Of a stretch of DNA of 64,000 bases, positions 36,212 to 43,586 are shown piece by piece; positions within the stretch are counted from its first letter, which is position 1; each line of letters starts with the position of its first letter. The DNA is from Cellulophaga sp. F20128 (GTDB lineage: Bacteria; Bacteroidota; Bacteroidia; Flavobacteriales; Flavobacteriaceae). The translations under genes and the position numbers were made by a program. The notes beneath the pieces were generated by a model. The model saw only the letters and a list, made by a program, of their open reading frames with translations. It was not told the DNA's origin and searched no databases. Location: positions 124,001-188,000 of the forward strand of contig NZ_JALKBA010000004.1 of the NCBI RefSeq assembly GCF_023015805.1, read 5' to 3'.

Positions 36212-37057
36212 TTACATGTGTTTTTGTATAAATGCTTTTAATTTAATAGAAGTATCAAATAAACTTAACCCAATCCAGCCATGTGCTTCATTGGGATAAA
36301 AGGTATATTCAACGGGTACATTTAACTCTTTTAGTTTCAAATTCAAATCCCTTCCTTGTGAATTTGGGATTAAAGGGTCTTGTCCGCCATAAAATAACTG
36401 GGTTGGGGGGGAAGAGGTTTTGGCTTGGTATAACGGACTCACTTCTTTAAGAAAGTCAATATCATCACCAAATTGATCTAACATCGCTCTTAAATCAGCA
36501 TCGGTGGCATTTATATAGGCCTCATCTGCCAGATTTGTAGGTCCAACAATACTGCAAACCAGTTCTATATTGTTTGCGTTCTCCTGTTCGTAACTGTATA
36601 ATAGTGCTAAATGTCCACCTGCACTAGCACCAATAAATCCAATTTTATCAGAAATGACATAATCGCTCTTATTACTTTTTAAGTGATTAACTACGGCTTT
36701 AATGTCATTAATCTGCATGGGATAAGGCGTATTATTGGCATCCGCTAATCTATAATTCATATTAACAACGGCATAGTCTGGCAGTTGTTCGCGTAAAAAA
36801 TCTTTAAAGGCATTCATTTCATTTTTACTCCCAGAATTCCACCCGCCACCGTGTATTAAAATTAGAGTTTTGGTATCTAACGTTCTATTTTTTGGTAGGT
36901 ATATATCGTATTCTTGCAGCGCATCAAGTCCATATTTTACGTTTGTTTCTGCTCTGTATTCTAAATTGGTTTGAGCTTGGGTAGATTCATCTGTGGTACA
37001 AGCGCTAAACCAAAAAATGCTGAATAGTATAATTATAGAGGAAGTGTATTTTTTCAT
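36212..37057 (-). CDS. Alpha/beta-hydrolase lipoprotein (esterase/BD-FAE type)
   Basis: 281 residues with a lipoprotein signal (WFSAC, Cys20) followed by an alpha/beta-hydrolase. Seen are the oxyanion HGGGW, nucleophile motif GASAGG (Ser in GxSxG), Asp in YGGQDPLIP and the final His in NEAHGWIG, so the triad looks complete. BD-FAE/lipase relatives cleave short acyl or feruloyl esters. It is convergent with the helicase with only 16 bp between stops, and divergent from tsaC. Confidence 0.88.
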   Translation of the reverse strand: MKKYTSSIIILFSIFWFSACTTDESTQAQTNLEYRAETNVKYGLDALQEYDIYLPKNRTLDTKTLILIHGGGWNSGSKNEMNAFKDFLREQLPDYAVVNMNYRLADANNTPYPMQINDIKAVVNHLKSNKSDYVISDKIGFIGASAGGHLALLYSYEQENANNIELVCSIVGPTNLADEAYINATDADLRAMLDQFGDDIDFLKEVSPLYQAKTSSPPTQLFYGGQDPLIPNSQGRDLNLKLKELNVPVEYTFYPNEAHGWIGLSLFDTSIKLKAFIQKHM

Positions 37058-37102
37058 AATTATTATTTAGTAAATTTACAGTATTCAATATGATAACGTA
37101 TT

Positions 37103-37723
37103 ATGGCTCAATTTATTAAAATATATCCTGAAAATCCCAACCCCAACGAAATAAAAAAGGTGGTAGATATCCTTAGAAAGGGTGGGTTAGTGATTTATCC
37201 TACGGATACAGTTTATGGATTGGGGTGTGATATTACCAATACTAAAGCTTTAGAAAAAATAGCTCGAATTAAAGGTGTGAAATTGGCGAAATCAAATTTT
37301 TCGTTTATCTGTGCCGATCTAAGTAACCTTTCTGAATATGTAAAACAAATAGATACTGCGACTTTTAAAATATTAAAAAGGGCGTTACCGGGTCCCTATA
37401 CCTTTATACTTCCTGGAAATAACAACCTACCGAAAGATTTTAAAAAGAAAAAAACCGTTGGAATTCGTGTGCCGGATAATTCTATAGCCAAAGCACTTGT
37501 ATTGGCTTTGGGTAATCCCATTATTTCTACGTCTATTAGGGATGAAGATGAGATGTTAGAATATACTACAGATCCAGAATTGATCTATGAAAAATGGGAT
37601 AATTTGGTTGATATTGTTATTGATGGAGGATATGGCGATAATATAGCTTCTACCATCATAGATTTATCTGAGGGTGAACCAGAGGTGCTCCGAGAAGGAA
37701 AAGGGAGTTTAGATATCTTATAA
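37103..37723 (+). CDS. tsaC: L-threonylcarbamoyladenylate synthase (TsaC/Sua5/YrdC family)
   Basis: Makes threonylcarbamoyl-AMP from Thr, bicarbonate and ATP for t6A37 tRNA modification. 206 residues: the YrdC hallmark GGLVIYPTDTVYGLGCD near residue 30, then KSNFSFICADL, LPGPYTFIL, and VGIRVPDNSIAKAL. It lacks the C-terminal Sua5 domain, so it is the short TsaC form. A strong terminator follows. Confidence 0.92.
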   Translation: MAQFIKIYPENPNPNEIKKVVDILRKGGLVIYPTDTVYGLGCDITNTKALEKIARIKGVKLAKSNFSFICADLSNLSEYVKQIDTATFKILKRALPGPYTFILPGNNNLPKDFKKKKTVGIRVPDNSIAKALVLALGNPIISTSIRDEDEMLEYTTDPELIYEKWDNLVDIVIDGGYGDNIASTIIDLSEGEPEVLREGKGSLDIL

Positions 37724-37732
37724 GTACGTATA

Positions 37733-37770
37733 AAATAAAACCAGTGAGTAAACACCCACTGGTTTTATTT
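37733..37770. terminator. Bidirectional terminator between tsaC and the OmpA-family gene
   Basis: AAATAAAACCAGTG (37733-37746) and CACTGGTTTTATTT (37757-37770) form a 14-bp perfect inverted repeat with a 10-base loop. It sits between the convergent stops at 37723 and 37773. Confidence 0.88.
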
Positions 37771-37772
37771 GT

Positions 37773-39545
37773 TTAATCGGAGCAGATAATTTTAAATTCT
37801 GTTCTCCTGTTTGCGGCATGTTCCGTTTCGGTACAAGAAACAAAATCCATACAATAATTGAGTAATTCTGTTTCCCCAGCACCCCGAGCTATCAATCTGT
37901 CTTTATCTATTCCCTGTGAAACTATATAATCTACAGTAGATTGTGCTCTTTTCTGAGATAGTACCTGATTAAATTCTTTGCTTCCTCGAGAATCTGTATG
38001 CGATGACATTTCTACCTTAATTTTTGAGTTTTCTTTCATTAAAGTAATAATGTATTGCAAGGAATTTTGAGCATTATTGTCTATGTTCCATTTCGCTAAT
38101 TCAAAATTTATGTTGGTTAATTTTATAGCTTTTCCACAGGGATCTACACACATTTCCAAATCAATAAACAAAGATTCCTTGCGGTTAAAGTTTTTTGCAT
38201 TGACTTCTATATCATTTGAAAAATAACCATCTTTAACACCTTTTAATATATAGATTGAGGTTTTATTTAAGTAGAATGTAAATTCTCCTTCTAATGTAGA
38301 GATGGTATTTTTTTGTAAGGAAGAGACTTTGTCTCTCAATAAAATATTGACCCCTTCTATCTTGGTAATATCATTACACTCTATAACTACTCCCTTCATT
38401 ATAAAATTTTGATCGCTATAAACTAAGTCTTTTTGAATAGAATTACCATGAACTGAACAATTCTTGAAATCCTCCACAGAAACCTCCATTTTGTCTAACT
38501 CTTTACTGTAAAACTTTCCTTTAATAAAATACTTAGCTACAGAAATATCTTCAAAAATTACAGTGCCATATAGATTGGTTATACCGGTTTTAATAATGTT
38601 TCCTTGAGCGTCTTCTAAAAGCACATTGGCATTGGCTAAAATTTCACCTGAGTATTTATCTTTTACAGTAATAGTGATATTGCATGTAGATTTTTCTATA
38701 CAATGGGGCTTATGATCCAAACCACAAATTTTGCATAATTTAGTTTTTTTTGTGAATTTGTAAGTCAACCCTACAAATGCTCCTACGGACCAAACCGAAT
38801 GATCAATAGGGTTTATTTGTGACACAGGGTTGCCGTCTTCTAATATGTATGAACTAGTTTCATCTTGTTCTACTTTCTCTGTAAATGGAGCATACATGGA
38901 TGTAATTCCACTTTCATTTAATTCAGGAGTTTTGAAATGGTTTAAATAATAGCCACCTAAATTAAAACCTAAATGGTCATTGAAAAAATAAGTAAATCTT
39001 AGTTGTCCTTTTGCAGAAAGTATTTGTTTCGCATTGTACCCAGCGTGAAAATTTAGAGGAAACCCACCACTATGTGTTAGTGATGTTCTACCTCCTTTAA
39101 TTGCAGCAAACCCTATACGCGTATTTATTTCAGCAGTAAACCTTTTGGATTTCGTTGTGTATTTAAAATTGGGACCTAATCCATAAAAAAATCTAGTTAT
39201 GTCTTCATAATCTAGGTTTATGTCTTCTAAGGGAATTCCTCTAGAGTTAAATAAGTTTGTAGTTGGATAGGTATTTCTTGGGCTATTAGCTATATAATCT
39301 ACATCTGCTCCAATGCCAATCCAATGGTAATAATAATCTAAGGATAACCCTAAATCCATTCCCCCATCGTAATTTATAAATGGTGTATTGTTCGCATATG
39401 TTGGAAAATCATATCCAATATGGGAAGAAATGTTAAATTGAGTATTATTCTCCTTTGCTTCTTGTCCAATCCCTTTATAAATTAAAAGTAGACTGATAAC
39501 AAAGAATGCTAATATTACCTTTTCTATTCTATTATCTGTTTCCAT
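37773..39545 (-). CDS. OmpA-family outer-membrane protein with barrel, carboxypeptidase-regulatory-like domains and OmpA C-terminus
   Basis: 590 residues from ATG 39545 (METDNRIEKVILAFF; the frame extends 12 residues further without support). Order: signal/anchor helix about 10-27; an eight-strand-type barrel region about 30-260; a short Cys-rich junction CKICGLDHKPHC (two CxxC/H-like groups); two CNA-B/carboxypeptidase-regulatory-like domains about 290-460; OmpA peptidoglycan-binding domain about 470-590 with SSHTDSRGSKEFNQVLSQKRAQS and the NRRTEFKI end. It would link outer membrane and cell wall. It is followed by a strong bidirectional terminator. Confidence 0.85.
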   Translation of the reverse strand: METDNRIEKVILAFFVISLLLIYKGIGQEAKENNTQFNISSHIGYDFPTYANNTPFINYDGGMDLGLSLDYYYHWIGIGADVDYIANSPRNTYPTTNLFNSRGIPLEDINLDYEDITRFFYGLGPNFKYTTKSKRFTAEINTRIGFAAIKGGRTSLTHSGGFPLNFHAGYNAKQILSAKGQLRFTYFFNDHLGFNLGGYYLNHFKTPELNESGITSMYAPFTEKVEQDETSSYILEDGNPVSQINPIDHSVWSVGAFVGLTYKFTKKTKLCKICGLDHKPHCIEKSTCNITITVKDKYSGEILANANVLLEDAQGNIIKTGITNLYGTVIFEDISVAKYFIKGKFYSKELDKMEVSVEDFKNCSVHGNSIQKDLVYSDQNFIMKGVVIECNDITKIEGVNILLRDKVSSLQKNTISTLEGEFTFYLNKTSIYILKGVKDGYFSNDIEVNAKNFNRKESLFIDLEMCVDPCGKAIKLTNINFELAKWNIDNNAQNSLQYIITLMKENSKIKVEMSSHTDSRGSKEFNQVLSQKRAQSTVDYIVSQGIDKDRLIARGAGETELLNYCMDFVSCTETEHAANRRTEFKIICSD

Positions 39546-39617
39546 TTTTTTGAGTTTTATCGTTAATAGTATATCAACCAAATCAAAAAAATGTTACCCT
39601 AAATAAAAATATAATGC

Positions 39618-39650
39618 AAAAAAAAAAGCCACAACATCAAGTTGTGGCTT
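39618..39650 (-). terminator. Terminator of the OmpA lipoprotein gene
   Basis: AAGCCACAAC (39626-39635) pairs with GTTGTGGCTT (39641-39650), loop ATCAA; the A run at 39618-39627 gives a U run on the minus strand after the stem. It lies 21 bp after the minus-strand stop at 39671. Confidence 0.85.
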
Positions 39651-39670
39651 TCCAAATATTTATTTTCTAC

Positions 39671-40522
39671 TTAGTTGTTGATAGCAGGATCTTTCATTCC
39701 TTCTTCAATCATACTATAGAATTGATCAATTTTAGGAAGAACAACGATTCTAGTTCTTCTGTTTCTAGCTTTATCTGTTGAAGATACTGGTACATACTCA
39801 GCTCTACCAGCTGCAGTCATACGCTTAGGATCTACACCATAATCATTTTGTAAAATACGTACTACCGCAGTTGCACGTTTAACACTTAAATCCCAGTTGT
39901 CTAACAAAACACCTTTTCTGTAAGATACATTATCAGTATGTCCTTCAACCATAAATTCAAAATCTGGCTTGTTGTTTACAACTTGAGCAACTTTACCTAA
40001 AATTTCTTTTGCTCTTGTTGCTACATTGTAGCTACCACTGCTGAATAATAATTTATCAGATATAGATACAAATACTACACCTTTTTCTACACTGATCTCA
40101 ATATCTTCATCATCCAAGTTACCAAGAACACCTTTTAAACTTTGTACTAATGAAAGATTCACAGAATCTCTACGTGTAATGGCATCATTTAATTTGCGAA
40201 TAGTTAAATCTTTCTCTTGTAAACTTTCTAATGATTTTTCAAGGTTCTGCGCACCTTTAGCAGATAAATCTGTTAAATTACCCATGTTGTCAACCAATAT
40301 TTGGTTGTTTGCCTTTAGGAAATCATTTTGGTCTTCTAAAGTTCTTAATCTAGCTGTAGCTGTCGCTTTTTCTTCAATACAACTATTTAATTTAACTGTA
40401 GCAGAATTTAATAAATCTTGAGATTCTTTATGTTTTGCTTCTAAATCCGAAAATTTCTTTTGCGAAACGCAAGATGATAATAAAATGGTTGCTCCAATAC
40501 AGCCTAAAAAAATCTTTTTCAT
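39671..40522 (-). CDS. OmpA-family lipoprotein with coiled coil
   Basis: 283 residues from ATG 40522 (MKKIFLGCIG). Lipobox ILLSSC puts the lipid on Cys18. A heptad-rich helix (about 25-125) separates it from a C-terminal OmpA domain (about 145-270) with the peptidoglycan-binding signature GHTDNVSYRKGV, LSVKRATAVV and RNRRTRIVVLPK. It is probably outer-membrane anchored and bound to the cell wall (Pal-like). A frame extending to 40555 begins with MNQITINSN and would bury the lipobox. Single gene with its own terminator. Confidence 0.9.
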   Translation of the reverse strand: MKKIFLGCIGATILLSSCVSQKKFSDLEAKHKESQDLLNSATVKLNSCIEEKATATARLRTLEDQNDFLKANNQILVDNMGNLTDLSAKGAQNLEKSLESLQEKDLTIRKLNDAITRRDSVNLSLVQSLKGVLGNLDDEDIEISVEKGVVFVSISDKLLFSSGSYNVATRAKEILGKVAQVVNNKPDFEFMVEGHTDNVSYRKGVLLDNWDLSVKRATAVVRILQNDYGVDPKRMTAAGRAEYVPVSSTDKARNRRTRIVVLPKIDQFYSMIEEGMKDPAINN

Positions 40523-40595
40523 AATTGTGTTACTATTAATAGTTATTTGATTCAAAAATAATTAAAATGTTCTATGTAATGCTCATAAAAGATAG

Positions 40596-41600
40596 TTAAT
40601 CTTTTACTAAATTGTTAAATTTCTTCTTATGATCTAAAAAATAGGCCCAGACTATAGATTTTATCACGTAATACTTGGCATATTTTAAATTATTTCCTTT
40701 TTTTCTCAACATTTTGGGAGCATTCCAGTAAAAACTAAAATGCGCTTGTAGTATTGCAAAAAAATGGGAAAACTTGAATGTAGCCAAAAAGCGTACACCA
40801 GCTATACCATCCAACAATAAGCGTGCCATAATGATAAAAAAAGCCTTTCTAAGGGGTATGTTTTTTAGGATACTAAAAAGGGAATTTCTAAAGTTTAAAA
40901 AAGTTTTTTTTGGATTCATTTCACTTAGTGTAGATCCTCCCTTATGATATACAATAGAAGACCCTATGTACATAATGTGTAATTTTTTATTTTGGGCTCT
41001 CCAACATAAGTCAATCTCTTCTTGGTGGGCAAAATAATCTTCATCAAAACCCTCCAAAAGATTAAATGTTTCCTTTCTAATGAATAAACAGGCCCCACTG
41101 GCCCAAAAGATCGGCGTATCATCATTGTATTGCCCTTCATCCTTCTCTAAGGTGTCAAAAATTCTTCCTCTACAATAGGGATAACCCAAGGCGTCTATAA
41201 AGCCGCCGGCGGCTCCAGCATACTCAAAATGTGTTTTCTTTTTAAAATCTAATATTTTAGGTTGAATGATTACAGTTTCAGGGCTGGAATTAAAATGAGC
41301 AGCAATAGGTGTAAGCCAATCTTTGGTCACTTCCACATCAGAGTTCAATAAACAAAAAATATCAGCATCAACATAATAAAGTGCATCGTTATATCCTTTG
41401 GCATATCCTCCATTTTCTTTATTCTCTATAATGGTAATTGAAGGGTAATTAGCGCTAACAAATGCCACAGAATCATCGGTAGAGGCATTATCCGCTACAT
41501 ATATAGGATGGTCTTGAGAGTGCTCTATCACGGAAGGTAAAAATTGCTCCAATAATTTCACACCATTCCAATTTAAGATAACCACGGCAATTTTAGACAT
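40596..41600 (-). CDS. Family 2 glycosyltransferase (rhamnosyltransferase-like)
   Basis: 334 residues, cytoplasmic GT-A domain with VVILNWNGVKLL, ADNASTDDS, NSDVEVT (DxD-type site), ASGACLFIRKETF and the EIDLCWRAQ catalytic segment. A C-terminal amphipathic/hydrophobic stretch (about 240-310) may tether it to the membrane. This subgroup adds rhamnose or similar sugars to surface glycans. No polysaccharide cluster is near, so the pathway is not known. It ends 32 bp upstream of the next minus-strand gene. Confidence 0.85.
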   Translation of the reverse strand: MSKIAVVILNWNGVKLLEQFLPSVIEHSQDHPIYVADNASTDDSVAFVSANYPSITIIENKENGGYAKGYNDALYYVDADIFCLLNSDVEVTKDWLTPIAAHFNSSPETVIIQPKILDFKKKTHFEYAGAAGGFIDALGYPYCRGRIFDTLEKDEGQYNDDTPIFWASGACLFIRKETFNLLEGFDEDYFAHQEEIDLCWRAQNKKLHIMYIGSSIVYHKGGSTLSEMNPKKTFLNFRNSLFSILKNIPLRKAFFIIMARLLLDGIAGVRFLATFKFSHFFAILQAHFSFYWNAPKMLRKKGNNLKYAKYYVIKSIVWAYFLDHKKKFNNLVKD

Positions 41601-41632
41601 ACATATTTACTATAAGGATATTGAAAGCAAAT

Positions 41633-42079
41633 TTAACGGTTAAAATCAGGAATGTCATGCAAAAAAACATAATTATTGTCGGCCGAATTAATTTTACAAT
41701 AGAAATGATGCAATCCATTAGTCACCATTAAAAAACTTGCATCCAATTGCATATTATAGGTGGCAATTTGATCAAAAGTAGTTTGGGATATTTCAATTTC
41801 CGGTGCTTTACATTCTATTAAAATAGCTATTGACCCATCAGACTTGAAGACCACAACATCATACCTTTTTTTTAAATTATTTACGAGCAGCTGTTTTTCA
41901 ACGTTTATAAGACTTTTAGGGTATTTTTTTTGATGAATTAAATGATGTACTACATGTTGTCTCACCCATTCTTCTGGTTGGAGTACCACAAATTTTTTTC
42001 GGATGATATCAAAAATATAGATTTTATTTTCGCTATTTTTGAAACGGAAGTTATAAGGAATAAAATTAAGCTTCTGCAT
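41633..42079 (-). CDS. Orphan HsdR-N-like PD-(D/E)xK protein
   Basis: 148 residues from ATG 42079 (MQKLNFIPYNFRF); the frame extends to 42106 with MKKNHQICS in front. It resembles the N-terminal domain of type I restriction HsdR subunits without helicase. The nuclease-core pattern is seen as Asp in KKRYDVVVF followed by IECKAP (Glu-x-Lys). There is no methylase or specificity subunit nearby. The start lies 26 bp from the divergent holA start, so both promoters overlap. It is a widespread Bacteroidota neighbour of holA, which suggests a conserved but unknown DNA or RNA role. Confidence 0.8.
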   Translation of the reverse strand: MQKLNFIPYNFRFKNSENKIYIFDIIRKKFVVLQPEEWVRQHVVHHLIHQKKYPKSLINVEKQLLVNNLKKRYDVVVFKSDGSIAILIECKAPEIEISQTTFDQIATYNMQLDASFLMVTNGLHHFYCKINSADNNYVFLHDIPDFNR

Positions 42080-42105
42080 ACTACAAATTTGATGATTTTT
42101 TTTCA

Positions 42106-43107
42106 ATGGATGAAGTAAAAAAGCTAATCTCAGACATAAAAAACGGAAATATAAAACCTGTATATTTTCTAATGGGAGAAGAGGCTTATTATATAGATAA
42201 GATTTCTGAATATATTGAAAAATCGGTTCTAACAGAAGAAGAGCGTGGTTTCAATCAAATGGTCCTATACGGTAAGGATGTAACTATAGATGATATTGTT
42301 AGTAATGCTAAGCGATACCCTATGATGGCCGAAAGACAAGTGGTAATTGTTAAAGAAGCTCAACATTTATCACGGACCATAGACAACTTAAGTAGTTATG
42401 TAGATCATCCACAACCCACTACAGTATTGGTGATTTGTTACAAATATGCCAAACTTGATAAGCGCAAGAAACTGTACAAATCGTTACAAAAAACAAGTGT
42501 TCTATTTGAAAGTAAAAAATTATTTGAAAATCAGGTAGCAGATTGGATTAGGAAGGTATTGCAGGGAAAAGGGTATACAATTACCCCTATTGCTTCACAA
42601 TTGTTGGTCGAATTTTTAGGCACGGATCTCAGTAAAATAAATAATGAATTAGAGAAACTGAAATTGGTGATCCCTAAAGAAACTCAAATTACGCCAGCAG
42701 CAATTGAAGAGCATATAGGGATTAGTAAGGATTTTAATAATTTTGAACTTAAAAAAGCAATAGGTGAGCGCAACGTTATTAAAACAAATAGGATCATAAA
42801 TTATTTTGCACAGAACCCAAAAGACAATCCGTTTGTAGTAACTATTACCATCTTACACACTTACTTTACACAAATTTTACAATATCATGGTTTAAAGGAC
42901 CATTCTAAAGGTAATGTTGCTAAGGTTTTAGGAGTTCATCCATTTTTTGTTGGGGAATACCAAATTGCAGCGAAAAATTTCCCAATGAAAAAAGTAAGCG
43001 GAATAATCTCTGTACTGCGCGATTTAGACCTAAAAGGAAAAGGAGTAGGAGGAGCCAATATGAGTCAATCCGATTTGTTGAAAGAATTATTGGTTAAAAT
43101 ATTCTAA
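42106..43107 (+). CDS. holA: DNA polymerase III subunit delta (clamp loader)
   Basis: 333 residues of the HolA family: LMGEEAYYIDKISEYIE at the N-terminus, QMVLYGKDVTIDDIV, MMAERQVVIVKEAQ, FLGTDLSKINNELEKL and a C-terminal collar domain. It opens the beta clamp within the gamma/tau complex. ATG 42106 is supported by the conserved start MDEVKKLISDIKNG. It is divergent from the PD-(D/E)xK gene and convergent with the DoxX gene with only 4 bp between stops. Confidence 0.93.
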   Translation: MDEVKKLISDIKNGNIKPVYFLMGEEAYYIDKISEYIEKSVLTEEERGFNQMVLYGKDVTIDDIVSNAKRYPMMAERQVVIVKEAQHLSRTIDNLSSYVDHPQPTTVLVICYKYAKLDKRKKLYKSLQKTSVLFESKKLFENQVADWIRKVLQGKGYTITPIASQLLVEFLGTDLSKINNELEKLKLVIPKETQITPAAIEEHIGISKDFNNFELKKAIGERNVIKTNRIINYFAQNPKDNPFVVTITILHTYFTQILQYHGLKDHSKGNVAKVLGVHPFFVGEYQIAAKNFPMKKVSGIISVLRDLDLKGKGVGGANMSQSDLLKELLVKIF

Positions 43108-43111
43108 ACTA

Positions 43112-43492
43112 TTATTTCCGATCTACACTGTATCTCCCAGGACCAAGAAGAAAGATAACAACAAAAACCAAAAGATAGAGGAATGCCATTTCTTTTGTCG
43201 CAAATGGATCCGCACCGTGTTGTATAAAAGCGGCAACAAACATTGTTATGGCAGAAGGGATTGCAAACCATCGGGTTTTATATCCCAGAATTAAAAAAAG
43301 AGGGCATACTACTTCGCCTATGACAGCAAGAAATAAAGATGGACTGGTCCCGATACCAATGGGATCTGCGAATTTTATTTCACCACCCCCAAAAAGCATT
43401 TCTAATTTAGGTATTCCGTGCGTAAGTAACATAAGGGAAGGAGCAATGCGTAATAAGGCCAACCCAATATTTGTTTTAATAGAATTTTTCAT
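43112..43492 (-). CDS. DoxX family membrane protein
   Basis: 126 residues with four predicted transmembrane helices (LALLRIAPSLMLLTHGIPK at the start; SLFLAVIGEVVCPLFLILGY; AIPSAITMFVAAFIQ; LVFVVIFLLGPGRYS at the end). The R-x-x-P-x-x-HG-x-x-K pattern and the E in GEVVCP fit DoxX. The function of small DoxX proteins is not settled; redox or thiosulfate links are known in relatives. Confidence 0.85.
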   Translation of the reverse strand: MKNSIKTNIGLALLRIAPSLMLLTHGIPKLEMLFGGGEIKFADPIGIGTSPSLFLAVIGEVVCPLFLILGYKTRWFAIPSAITMFVAAFIQHGADPFATKEMAFLYLLVFVVIFLLGPGRYSVDRK

Positions 43493-43586
43493 GTTCGATT
43501 TTGGGATATTTACAATTCAAATGTAGAAATTATTTTTTAATAAACCCTATTAAATAAAACCACAGAGCTAATTTGATGAATACCAC

